From: Gammaproteobacteria bacterium
GTDB taxonomy: Bacteria > Pseudomonadota > Gammaproteobacteria > Enterobacterales > Kangiellaceae
Direction of reading: 5' to 3'
Length of the DNA: 8,750 bases
NCBI GenBank assembly: GCA_013372875.1
Contig: JABXIW010000035.1
Coordinates: 1-8,750, forward strand
Below the pieces are notes generated by a model. The model was not told the DNA's origin. It searched no databases and was given only the letters and a program-made list of their open reading frames with translations. Position numbers and translations under genes: made by a program. Shown one piece after another: positions 1 to 6,049 of this stretch. The stretch's first letter is position 1. Each line of letters starts with the position of its first letter.

Positions 1-266
1 CCGCGCATCGATAGGACTCAGCTAATATGCCACATTGATTTCAAAAGAAAAGTCTTTTTTCATCAGTCGCTTGTCAGTTGTATAAAAAACTGTCTTCTTG
101 GTGAAAAAATGCGCTTTCGATGAACTTAAATGGCTTCCTGATGATGCTCGACGAAAATGACACCGTTATGTGACAGAGCTGGCTCATTAATCGTCAATCT
201 ATTTGATGGTTTAATCATCACCTGACATTGAACACTTATCATTCATGGTCAAGACTCAATATTGAA
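1..266. other. Left-edge region without a recognised gene
   Basis: No convincing gene is seen here. One + strand frame is open from base 1 to a TGA at 121-123 (about 40 codons), so the 3' end of a gene starting outside the window cannot be excluded, but its translation resembles nothing I recognise. The rest has stops in the frames I read and only weak inverted repeats. It probably acts as upstream flanking sequence of the lipoprotein gene that follows. Confidence 0.4.
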
Positions 267-296
267 ATGACACAACTTTATTGTCAGCCGTATAAG
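267..296 (+). promoter_or_regulatory. Putative sigma-70 promoter of the DUF4136 lipoprotein gene
   Basis: A -35-like ATGACA (267-272, five of six matches to TTGACA) is followed after 18 bp by TATAAG (291-296, five of six matches to TATAAT). This would start transcription near 303 and leave a leader of only about 16 nt that contains the AGGAG ribosome binding site at 307-311. The match is by eye and the spacing is one base over optimum. Confidence 0.4.
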
Positions 297-318
297 TAAA
301 AAAACGAGGAGAGCGCGT

Positions 319-837
319 ATGTGGAAAACAGTAACAATTGGGGCAATGGCGCTTTTGATGGCCGCTTGTACGACAGTAACAACAGACGTGGATAAACAAG
401 CGGACTTCGCTTCTTACAAAACGTTTGATTTTGGTACTCAAAATGATGCTCCAGCAAGTATCGATGGACGCCGTATAGAACAAGGTTTGACTGCTCAACT
501 GGAATCGAAGGGGCTTTCTCGAGTTGCAAGTGGTGGTGATTTATACGTTCATCACGATATCGTTGAGGAGTCGGAGTTGGTATCGTCTGGTTCTTCTTTT
601 AGCGTCGGTTATGGATGGAACAGCTTTGGTGTGATTACATCAAGCCCTGAACGATATAAAGAACGCAAATACGGGAAGTTAGTGGTAGAGCTGGTGGATA
701 GTAAGGCGAACCAAGTTGTGTGGAAAGGCGTTTCAAGCCGCAAGTTAACCGAATCAATGAGTACTGAGAAAAGGGAAAATTTGATCACAGAAGAAGTGGC
801 GAAAATGTTCGAAAACTACCCATACGGCAAGAACTAA
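319..837 (+). CDS. DUF4136-type outer-membrane lipoprotein
   Basis: This 172-residue protein is a predicted lipoprotein. The N-terminus has a Lys, a short hydrophobic stretch and a lipobox ending LMAAC, so Cys17 would be lipidated after signal peptidase II cleavage; the +2 residue is Thr, not Asp, which favours sorting to the outer membrane. After the lipobox, a D-x-F-x-S-Y-K-T-F-D-F segment (about residues 28-38) and a following helix with GRRIEQGLTAQLESKGL resemble the DUF4136 family, whose role is not established. The length is normal for that family. The ATG is preceded by AGGAG at 307-311 with 7 bp spacing. A middle Ser/Gly/Tyr-rich stretch (about 91-105) is low in complexity. It is probably a single-gene unit, because a strong hairpin follows the stop. 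Lipoprotein call is firm; the family call is by motif only. Confidence 0.85.
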   Translation: MWKTVTIGAMALLMAACTTVTTDVDKQADFASYKTFDFGTQNDAPASIDGRRIEQGLTAQLESKGLSRVASGGDLYVHHDIVEESELVSSGSSFSVGYGWNSFGVITSSPERYKERKYGKLVVELVDSKANQVVWKGVSSRKLTESMSTEKRENLITEEVAKMFENYPYGKN

Positions 838-873
838 GTCGTCAGTTATATCAAACTGAGTGGCTAAAACCAC

Positions 874-907
874 GAGGCGAGAATTTCGATTGCAAATTCT
901 CGCCCTC
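874..907 (+). terminator. Strong hairpin after the lipoprotein gene, no clear U-tract
   Basis: An 11-bp perfect stem GGCGAGAATTT (876-886) pairs with 894-904 around a 7-nt loop, and GA/TC can extend it across a bulged C at 905. There is no T-run directly downstream, so intrinsic termination would be weak. It may be a transcript-end stabiliser, or may let some transcription read into the next gene. Confidence 0.55.
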
Positions 908-936
908 AGAGTTAAAAGTACGTATTACTGTGATGT

Positions 937-942
937 AGGTGA
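937..942 (+). promoter_or_regulatory. Ribosome binding site that sets the GTG start at 948
   Basis: AGGTGA lies 5 bp before GTG at 948. The in-frame GTG at 939 overlaps this motif and has no Shine-Dalgarno sequence of its own, so 948 is the better start. Confidence 0.6.
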
Positions 943-947
943 ACGTT

Positions 948-1364
948 GTGCGTGCTCTTCTTATTAGCTTTTTCGGGCTATTTCTGAGCTTATTGGCGGT
1001 TTCTGTTGGCCAAGAATCAACGTCGCCTGAATCTACTCACCACTACACCGTCGGCAGTGCGTTTTATGATGAAGACGCACAATTTTCCGAAACGCCACTA
1101 GCTCCACCTTTTCATTCGTTTGCTAGCCTGTTAAATCGCAATGCACTGCGAGTTCATGATTCAAAATCAGATCTTGATGAGCTCGATATTGGTTGGTTCG
1201 AAACGTTGGCTCCTCATTGGAACCGCGCTTTATCAGAAACGCCATATTTGAACGCGGGTCTGACGGCTTTTCTTGGTCTTGCGAAAGACTTCTCTCATTC
1301 AAAATATCAAATTGGAGATGGGTTAGGCTCTAATCTTATCTATCGGTTTATTCACGCTCGATAG
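948..1364 (+). CDS. Small exported protein of unknown function
   Basis: The 138-residue product is not recognised. It begins MRALLISFFGLFLSLLAVSVG, one Arg followed by about 18 hydrophobic residues, which reads as a signal peptide with cleavage around residues 20-22, or less likely a membrane anchor. The mature part has no Cys, a Ser/Thr/His-rich start, and a C-terminal half with aromatic residues (IGWFETLAPHWN) and a Gly-rich end (about 127-131). The GTG start at 948 is chosen because AGGTGA sits 5 bp upstream; an in-frame GTG at 939 would add three residues but lacks a binding site. It lies 50 bp before the DedA-family gene on the same strand with no terminator between, so the two are probably co-transcribed. 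No function is inferred. Confidence 0.7.
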   Translation: MRALLISFFGLFLSLLAVSVGQESTSPESTHHYTVGSAFYDEDAQFSETPLAPPFHSFASLLNRNALRVHDSKSDLDELDIGWFETLAPHWNRALSETPYLNAGLTAFLGLAKDFSHSKYQIGDGLGSNLIYRFIHAR

Positions 1365-1414
1365 TCCTAAGCATCTACCTTGTTGTTATTTAGTGATGTT
1401 TAGGAGCTCTTTTT

Positions 1415-2092
1415 ATGTTTGATTCAATGATGGGCGTCTTGCTTGCCTTTTGGCATCAAGACTTTTCTGCACTTATGGCGCCAGGAAGTGCAGGGATTAT
1501 TTATATTGTCGTGGCGACATTAATCTTTTTGGAAAGTGGTTTTATTCCTGCTGCGCCATTTCCGTGCGATAGTGTAGTGGTGTTGTCTGGCACACTTGCG
1601 GCGGTAGGCGTGCTTGATCCTATTGCCATCATTTTGGTGATTATTGTGAGTGCGGGCTTGGGAAGTTGGGCGGCATACCTGCAAGGAAAATGGCTAAACC
1701 GCCTACCTAAAGTTCAAGGCTGGGTGAATGCTGTTCCACAGAAAAGACTCGAACAAGTCGATGTTCTTTTGGGTAAACATGGCTTAATTGCATTGTTTTG
1801 CGCACGTTTCATTCCGGTGGTGCGCTCGCTTTTGCCATTGATGATGGGATTACGTGTGAAACGCGTGTCGAAGTTCCATTACTTTGCATGGCTGAGCGCC
1901 ATATTGTGGACGTTATTATTGTGCGGCTTTGGCATGCTCCTGCCTTTACTTCCGGAGAATATCAGCAAGATGGTGACTATGGGGTTAATGGCTGCGCCAG
2001 TGATTACTCTTACTATTGCTGTGATGAGTTTTGTGATCCTCAAGGTGCGCAAAGCGCGATTTAAATCTAAGGCGGCGTCTCAGCTCTCTTAA
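1415..2092 (+). CDS. DedA-family integral membrane protein
   Basis: This is a 225-residue inner-membrane protein of the DedA (SNARE-associated/VTT) family. Members are needed for envelope homeostasis, and some have been shown to recycle the undecaprenyl-phosphate lipid carrier; others affect pH and antimicrobial-peptide tolerance. The signature residues are present: E40 in F-L-E-S-G, D52 in the re-entrant P-x-x-P-F-P-C-D-S loop, and R131 and R137 in F-C-A-R-F-I-P-V-V-R-S-L-L-P. These match the essential acidic and arginine residues known from E. coli YqjA/YghB. The usual PG(D/E) triplet reads P-C-D here, with Cys51 replacing Gly. Hydrophobic segments run at about 27-44, 54-80, 122-145, 155-178 and 188-210, ending in a Lys/Arg-rich tail. 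AGGAG at 1402-1406 precedes the ATG by 8 bp. Family assignment is firm, substrate is inferred. Confidence 0.92.
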   Translation: MFDSMMGVLLAFWHQDFSALMAPGSAGIIYIVVATLIFLESGFIPAAPFPCDSVVVLSGTLAAVGVLDPIAIILVIIVSAGLGSWAAYLQGKWLNRLPKVQGWVNAVPQKRLEQVDVLLGKHGLIALFCARFIPVVRSLLPLMMGLRVKRVSKFHYFAWLSAILWTLLLCGFGMLLPLLPENISKMVTMGLMAAPVITLTIAVMSFVILKVRKARFKSKAASQLS

Positions 2093-2133
2093 CAATGGTT
2101 CACTCATGTGTAACTAGGATATTGATGTAAGCA

Positions 2134-2162
2134 AAAGGCGCAGAGAATGCGCCTTTGTTTTT
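2134..2162. terminator. Bidirectional rho-independent terminator
   Basis: A 9-bp stem AAAGGCGCA (2134-2142) pairs with 2148-2156 around GAGAA, followed by GTTTTT on the + strand. Read on the - strand the stem is followed by TTTTGCTT. It sits between the convergent DedA-family gene and the exported protein gene at 2205-2528 and likely ends both transcripts. Confidence 0.88.
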
Positions 2163-2204
2163 GGAACGGTTAACCCTTTACCGAGTTCTTCATTCTTGCT
2201 TGTG

Positions 2205-2528
2205 TCAGTAGCCCACGCGGTAGAGCTGCTCACCAACTTCTTTACACTGTGTTTGATAGAACTGTTCTATCTCAGAATCGTTGTTGTCTTGTGCTTTAAA
2301 CTCGGTTTCGGTGGAAGAGAGTTGACTAAAACTGTAACCACGTTCAGACATCAAGTAGTGACGAAAAACGGCTCGGTGCTCTGGTATCGCATTACGAGCA
2401 TTGGAAGCATTTGCGCATTCCAATAGCGTTTCGTTTGTCATTTTGTCCGCGTTTGTGTCTGTATTTGCAAATGTTGGTACTGCAGTGAAAAGTAGGGCCG
2501 TTAACGCTACTGCTGTGAATTTTTTCAT
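2205..2528 (-). CDS. Small exported two-cysteine protein, unknown function
   Basis: The 107-residue product is not recognised. MKKFTAVALTALLFTAVPTFA is a classic signal peptide with predicted cleavage after Ala21. The mature 86-residue protein is polar and acidic and has exactly two cysteines (Cys38 and Cys95), which could form one disulphide in the periplasm. The frame extends upstream to an ATG at 2583-2585, but the ATG at 2526-2528 is preferred because it gives a clean signal peptide and has GAGGT at 2535-2539 with 6 bp spacing; the longer form would bury the signal sequence behind 19 polar residues. It lies 79 bp downstream of another exported unknown on the same strand with no terminator seen between them, so an operon is likely, ending at the bidirectional terminator. 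Confidence 0.75.
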   Translation of the reverse strand: MKKFTAVALTALLFTAVPTFANTDTNADKMTNETLLECANASNARNAIPEHRAVFRHYLMSERGYSFSQLSSTETEFKAQDNNDSEIEQFYQTQCKEVGEQLYRVGY

Positions 2529-2534
2529 AAATAG

Positions 2535-2539
2535 ACCTC
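2535..2539 (-). promoter_or_regulatory. Ribosome binding site that sets the start at 2528
   Basis: GAGGT on the - strand lies 6 bp before ATG at 2528-2526. This supports the shorter protein, in which the signal peptide is N-terminal. Confidence 0.65.
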
Positions 2540-2607
2540 GAATCAGATCAGATAAATTTGAGGACATCCATGCCTGGTGTGACATGCTTCCTTGTTTTTT
2601 TGTGGTA

Positions 2608-3078
2608 TCAAACTGTGATGATCGATTCGCGGCCGTGTTTAAACACGTACAGTAAATTCGCCTCTTTCCGCCCTGATAAACGATAGAGAGAACGTTGGTT
2701 TTTTAACATGCCATAGCTATCAGAGGGCAACGGAATAGTTTGCCACGCTAACTCTTTTAATGGGGGAGGCAAAAACGCGACAAGCAGATGGTATTCAGAT
2801 TCAAAGCTAAGGGAGAGCGATCCGTCATCAGTAGACGTTCGGCGGTAACTCACCAGAGCGAACAAGTCTCTCTTGATGTGGCGCTCAAACCCATCAGAAC
2901 CCCAATAGTGTTGTTGCGCTTCTGAATGTGGGGCGTTGACTACGGATTGAAAATCAGATTGCACGAGTTTGTCGAGGCGTTCTGACGTCACGTGATTTGT
3001 ATTGTGGTGCGCTGCATGTAAATGCCCAGAGAGCATGGACAGTGTCAGCACAAATAAAATACGAAGAAGATAACGCAA
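2608..3078 (-). CDS. Exported protein of unknown function, TTG start
   Basis: The 156-residue product is not recognised. MRYLLRILFVLTLSMLSGHLHA is a signal peptide with cleavage near Ala22-Ala23, and the mature N-terminus is His-rich (HAAHHNTNH). The remainder is mixed alpha/beta in appearance, with no Cys, a Trp/Tyr-containing YWGSDGFERHIKRDLFALVSY stretch cut here at residues 58-78, and a Pro-rich turn (FLPPPLKEL, about 102-110). The start is TTG at 3078-3076, supported by AGGA 7 bp upstream; no ATG lies near the signal peptide. It is upstream of and probably co-transcribed with the two-cysteine exported protein. The function is unknown, and the His-rich start could bind metal but this is speculation. 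Confidence 0.7.
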   Translation of the reverse strand: MRYLLRILFVLTLSMLSGHLHAAHHNTNHVTSERLDKLVQSDFQSVVNAPHSEAQQHYWGSDGFERHIKRDLFALVSYRRTSTDDGSLSLSFESEYHLLVAFLPPPLKELAWQTIPLPSDSYGMLKNQRSLYRLSGRKEANLLYVFKHGRESIITV

Positions 3079-3085
3079 AAAACAA

Positions 3086-3089
3086 TCCT
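3086..3089 (-). promoter_or_regulatory. Ribosome binding site for a TTG start
   Basis: AGGA on the - strand lies 7 bp before TTG at 3078-3076. A stop (TAG) lies in frame just upstream of it, so translation cannot begin further upstream and this TTG is the natural start. Confidence 0.6.
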
Positions 3090-3316
3090 AAACGTCAGTG
3101 GGTATAGACTTGGGCAATACATCAGTCGGTAAGTGACCAATTGTGCGTATACTAACGAGACGAAACTGGAATGAACAGTATTTTAAGCGAATCTAACCAA
3201 CACCTGAAAAAGCGCTAATAGATTCATGACGTGATTGACCCTCAAAGATTACACAAATATTGGCGTTGTTCTGCTCGACATGCGATTTTACCCGCGACTT
3301 GTGAGAACATCAGGCA

Positions 3317-3341
3317 ACAAAAAAGGGAGCTAGGCTCCCTT
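3317..3341 (-). terminator. Rho-independent terminator of the L,D-transpeptidase gene
   Basis: Read on the - strand, AAGGGAGC pairs with GCTCCCTT around a 3-nt CTA loop (3323-3341) and runs into TTTTTTGTTG. The tail is T-rich only on the - strand, so it serves the gene that stops at 3363. Confidence 0.88.
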
Positions 3342-3362
3342 AGTATTGATGTTCAGCGTGGT

Positions 3363-4004
3363 TTACGCGCTGGCGTAGATCACGCTACCACCTTTAATCG
3401 TATCAATGATTTCGCGTGACAGCTTTTGAGGTAACGCTGGGCAACCCCAACTGCGTCCCAAGTAACCATTCTTTTTAATGAAAGAAGGATTCGCATAGTC
3501 TGCGCCGTGTACAACGATGTAGCGCTCGCGAGCTTTGTCATTAAGGCCAGAGCTAAGACCATCTAGTCGCAGCGAATAGCCGTTAGAACCGTAGTATGTT
3601 GTGTCTGTCAAAAACGTGCCAAGTGATGTTTTGCGAGAATTCACGACATTCGAAAACTGTGTTGCTGTTTTCTTTCCGCTATTCACACCATGAGCCACGT
3701 AAGTGTTGTAGATCAGCTTCTTTTTGTTTACGTCCACAACATAAAAACGTTTTTCGGTCGATGGTTTGCTGTAATCAATAATGGTTAGTATCGACTTCTT
3801 TCTGTCTGGTGTTTTTTGGTAGGCGATGAAGGCATCGCGAAACAGTTTAAAGTCGATGACGCCATTGAGTTTGGCTTCTTTATATGTTTTTTCAATAACT
3901 TGTTGGGATACGCGGTTCTCTGCCTTGCTATTTGGGTGTTGCGCCATTGCAAAAGGAGAAACCGACAAACATGTCCATATCAACAATAAAAATAACTTTT
4001 TCAT
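3363..4004 (-). CDS. Exported L,D-transpeptidase of the YkuD_2 type
   Basis: The 213-residue protein is a predicted periplasmic peptidoglycan enzyme. MKKLFLLLIWTCLSVSPFAMA is a signal peptide with cleavage after Ala21. A helical linker (about 30-80) precedes the catalytic domain, which contains Y-I-V-V-H-G (His166) and the G-R-S-W-G-C-P-A-L motif with the nucleophile Cys188; an additional H-G (His105-Gly106) lies upstream. L,D-transpeptidases of this superfamily form 3-3 cross-links or attach or release proteins at meso-diaminopimelate; the YkuD_2 subgroup is poorly characterised, so the exact reaction is inferred. ATG at 4004-4002 is chosen for the signal peptide although the ribosome binding site is weak; a GTG at 4058-4056 would add 18 polar residues in front. 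It is a single-gene unit with its own terminator. Confidence 0.88.
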   Translation of the reverse strand: MKKLFLLLIWTCLSVSPFAMAQHPNSKAENRVSQQVIEKTYKEAKLNGVIDFKLFRDAFIAYQKTPDRKKSILTIIDYSKPSTEKRFYVVDVNKKKLIYNTYVAHGVNSGKKTATQFSNVVNSRKTSLGTFLTDTTYYGSNGYSLRLDGLSSGLNDKARERYIVVHGADYANPSFIKKNGYLGRSWGCPALPQKLSREIIDTIKGGSVIYASA

Positions 4005-4080
4005 TTTGACTAAATAAAAACTCTTTGGTGTTACAAATTTATCGATTGCTTCATGCACTCGTTAAAACAACTTGCACATC

Positions 4081-4094
4081 AATATAATTATATT
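4081..4094. promoter_or_regulatory. AT palindrome with a possible -10 for the L,D-transpeptidase gene
   Basis: AATATAATTATATT is a perfect 14-bp palindrome that contains TATAAT on both strands. On the - strand the TATAAT (4092-4087) could be the -10 element of the L,D-transpeptidase gene, giving a leader of about 75 nt, but no good -35 is seen 17 bp upstream. Confidence 0.3.
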
Positions 4095-4478
4095 CCCAAT
4101 GTTTCTTATTATGCACAAAAGCACGTAATGTTGGGATTCCATTAAGTTTCAAGGGTTCTGTCTAACCAATTGAAACTGCTTAATATTAATAAGTTAATCG
4201 TTGCTTTTGAAAAACTTCGACGTAAATATTAGCCGATTTCGATAATTAATAAAACTGTGTTTAGCAATATTTTTGATAGAGTAAAGTTAAAAAACAATGT
4301 TTAATTAAATGGATGTGGAAAATATCTTTTAATTTCAAAGTATTTATTAGAACTATGAGCGGAGGACAAAAAGTTTACTCTGTGATCCAGCTCGAAACGA
4401 AGCGTTACTTAAGGGGCAGTCTCTGAACGTAGTGATTACGGTTTTATAAGTAGAATAAAGAATGTAGAACGGAAAGAT

Positions 4479-4511
4479 AGATAAACAGCTCTTTATCTGA
4501 GCGTTTCGCTC
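4479..4511. repeat. Two adjacent inverted repeats (tandem hairpins)
   Basis: AGATAAA (4479-4485) pairs with TTTATCT (4492-4498) around 6 nt, and GAGCG (4499-4503) immediately pairs with CGCTC (4507-4511) around TTT. No T-run follows on either strand. They may be part of a structured RNA or chance; the stems are short. Confidence 0.35.
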
Positions 4512-4964
4512 CAACTGAAAAAAGTGTGATGATGAGTTTTATAAGGTATGGGTATGGAACGAATGGAAACTCTAAATCAGGCATTTCTATATAAGGAAAA
4601 ACGAAAGTGATGGGTATCCATTGTTTTTATTTTTGCTTTGTATGAACTAAATAAGTAATTAGACTTTTCTTATGAACAAATTAACGACAGTTTAAGGCAA
4701 GTTAAAACGGAATTAGTTTCATTTTTTAAAATTGTTCTCATTCGATAAATAAAAATTGTGGTCTGGATAAAATATTATTTTGTCTTCTCTGAATTTGTTT
4801 CTTAAGTTTTTTGAGCAAAGTACGGTTATAAGTCAAATCATCACTCGGAACATTGTGTTATTTTCTAAACACTAATTTGGCTAGTTGAGGTCGTTATCGC
4901 GTTATAGAATTACGCTTAACGGCCGCTTGCTTATCAATAAGATCATTTTCAGGGAGAATAATTA

Positions 4965-5138
4965 ATGACGAATAAATGTGGTCAATGCCGACAATTCACG
5001 AGAGTGAAATCAAGCGATCAGGATATATGTGGCGCTTGGGGACATCCGACCTGCGCAACTAGGATAGCTTGCGAATTTTTTATGCCTACGATTTCAGCGA
5101 AACTGCGTGTCCCGACAGGTCAAGAGCCCAAAACCTGA
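4965..5138 (+). CDS. Small cysteine-rich protein (possible metal or Fe-S binding)
   Basis: This 57-residue frame begins MTNKCGQCRQF and contains five cysteines: C5-x2-C8-x13-C22-x7-C30-x5-C36, with H27 nearby in C-G-A-W-G-H-P-T and an A-C-E-F-F-M-P segment. There is no signal peptide, so it is probably cytoplasmic. The CxxC-x-x-F ... C-G-x-W-G-x-P ... C-x-F-F-x-P pattern resembles small zinc or iron-sulphur modules, such as the small subunits of some glycyl-radical enzymes; that is a pattern comparison only. Evidence for coding: GGAG at 4953-4956 lies 8 bp before the ATG, and G+C rises to about 47-48% within the frame against about 31% upstream. It lies 140 bp before the exported nucleosidase gene on the same strand with no terminator between, so co-transcription is possible. 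Confidence 0.65.
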   Translation: MTNKCGQCRQFTRVKSSDQDICGAWGHPTCATRIACEFFMPTISAKLRVPTGQEPKT

Positions 5139-5223
5139 GGTTGTAGAGAAGCTCATCTGGTCTCATTGCTGATTGTTTTGACTGATAGCGTACGGAATAT
5201 TCCCCCTTTAAATCTCAAGGGTA

Positions 5224-5229
5224 TATAAT
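5224..5229 (+). promoter_or_regulatory. Possible -10 element of the exported nucleosidase gene
   Basis: A perfect TATAAT lies 49 bp before the chosen ATG. The -35 position (about 5200-5205, TTCCCC) matches poorly and there is no TGn extension, so it would need an activator or is not a promoter. A TTGACT at 5178-5183 is too far upstream to pair with it. Confidence 0.3.
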
Positions 5230-5269
5230 GTGTGGCGCGTCGCAAAAGGGCGGCGCATTGCTACACTTC

Positions 5270-5273
5270 AGGA
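5270..5273 (+). promoter_or_regulatory. Ribosome binding site that sets the start at 5279
   Basis: AGGA lies 5 bp before ATG at 5279. The in-frame ATG at 5228 overlaps a TATAAT and would place 17 polar residues before the signal peptide, so 5279 is preferred. Confidence 0.65.
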
Positions 5274-5278
5274 CTCGT

Positions 5279-6037
5279 ATGTTTAAGAAATCTCTTGTTT
5301 TCATTCTTGCCGCGTTTTCACTTCCTACTTTTGCTGCATCAACGATAGGTATTGTTGGCGCGATGGATGTAGAGGTTGAAGCTCTGCTGCCAAAAATTCA
5401 GAATCAACAAATCAAAAAAGTTGCGAACCACACTTTTTATATCGGTGAGCTTGAGGGCAAATCCGTCGTGGTAACGCAATCTGGCGTTGGCAAAGTCAAT
5501 GCTGCGATGACGACCACTTTGCTGATTGAATCTTTTGGTGTGAACCAACTGATTTTTACTGGTATAGCAGGAGCAAGTGACCCGAAACTTGATCCATTGG
5601 ACGTGGTTATTTCTACTCGTACTGTACATCATGACGTTGATTTAACCGCATTCAACAAGCCGAAAGGGCTATTACCGGACTATCAAGAGCGTTACTTTTA
5701 CGCCGACAAAGCGCTACAAAATTACGCGTATGAAGCAGCGGTGGAGACGTTAGGCAAAGAAAGTGTGTTCCGAGGCATCATTGCTTCTGGTGATCAATTT
5801 ATCGCCAGTAAAGTAAAAGTCACGGGCATCTACCAAGAGTTCAACGCGATGGCCGTCGAAATGGAAGGTGCAGCATTGGGACAAGTTGCAACCGCCTTTA
5901 AGGTTCCGTACGTTGTCATCCGCACGATTTCCGACAAAGCGGATGGTTCTGCTGATGTGGTTTATTCTGAGCTGAAAAAAGCGACGGCAGATAACTCAGT
6001 AACCATTACGCTCAACATGCTTAAGCGCATGCAATAG
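5279..6037 (+). CDS. Exported MTA/SAH nucleosidase (Pfs/MtnN-like)
   Basis: The 252-residue protein is a homologue of 5'-methylthioadenosine/S-adenosylhomocysteine nucleosidase, which cleaves adenine from MTA, SAH or 5'-deoxyadenosine. The N-terminus MFKKSLVFILAAFSLPTFAA is a signal peptide, after which the nucleosidase domain begins with T-I-G-I-V-G-A-M-D-V-E-V. Catalytic residues known from the E. coli enzyme appear conserved: E32 (E12), E196 in V-E-M-E-G (E174) and D219 in R-T-I-S-D-K-A-D (D197). The T-G-I-A-G core and the H-H-D-V-D-L-T-A-F segment (about 117-125) are also typical. Without the signal the domain matches the usual length of about 230 residues. It ends at a strong terminator and may share a transcript with the upstream cysteine-rich gene. 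Enzyme family is firm; the periplasmic site is inferred, and it is likely a paralogue of a cytoplasmic housekeeping enzyme. Confidence 0.9.
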   Translation: MFKKSLVFILAAFSLPTFAASTIGIVGAMDVEVEALLPKIQNQQIKKVANHTFYIGELEGKSVVVTQSGVGKVNAAMTTTLLIESFGVNQLIFTGIAGASDPKLDPLDVVISTRTVHHDVDLTAFNKPKGLLPDYQERYFYADKALQNYAYEAAVETLGKESVFRGIIASGDQFIASKVKVTGIYQEFNAMAVEMEGAALGQVATAFKVPYVVIRTISDKADGSADVVYSELKKATADNSVTITLNMLKRMQ

Positions 6038-6049
6038 GGTGAGAATACG

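Larger units (their letters stand above)
4005..4964. other. Long AT-rich stretch with no convincing gene
   Basis: These 960 bases hold no open frame of useful length on either strand. Hand counting gives 220 G+C in 720 bases over 4201-4920 (about 31%), far below the flanking genes, with a local GC-richer island at 4381-4440 (29 of 60). Contents seen: the upstream region of the L,D-transpeptidase gene, several AT palindromes (4081-4094; TTTAATTAAA near 4300), a GGAGG at 4360-4364 with no start codon at a usable distance, two adjacent small hairpins at 4479-4511, and at the right end the binding site of the cysteine-rich protein. It could be a regulatory region, a decayed gene or acquired DNA; nothing seen decides between these. 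Confidence 0.7.

Noticed and set aside
1..123. Frame open from the left edge for about 40 codons
   Set aside because: The translation resembles no known C-terminus, and a run of 40 codons without a stop is not strong evidence.
2401..2655. Open + strand frame over the two exported proteins
   Set aside because: It is antisense to the signal-peptide ends of two - strand genes with good ribosome binding sites and has no plausible motif.
3231..3419. Open + strand frame of 62 codons
   Set aside because: It runs through the terminator at 3317-3341 and into the antisense of the L,D-transpeptidase gene; no ribosome binding site or recognisable product.
4355..4426. 23-codon frame beginning MSGGQKVYS in the GC-richer island
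   Set aside because: No ribosome binding site before its ATG and no sign of coding beyond its length.
4554..4610. 18-codon + strand frame (MERMETLNQAF...) with AAGG 7 bp upstream
   Set aside because: Short, in AT-rich DNA with stops around it, and no similarity I recognise; kept only as a remote possibility.
4910..4925. GCTTAACGGCCGC resembling an integron attC core site
   Set aside because: Only the 7-bp core matches; no paired inverse core or folded attC structure is seen, and there is no integrase or cassette array.
5228..5278. Upstream ATG adding 17 residues to the nucleosidase
   Set aside because: It overlaps TATAAT, lacks a ribosome binding site and would place a polar, basic segment before a clean signal peptide.
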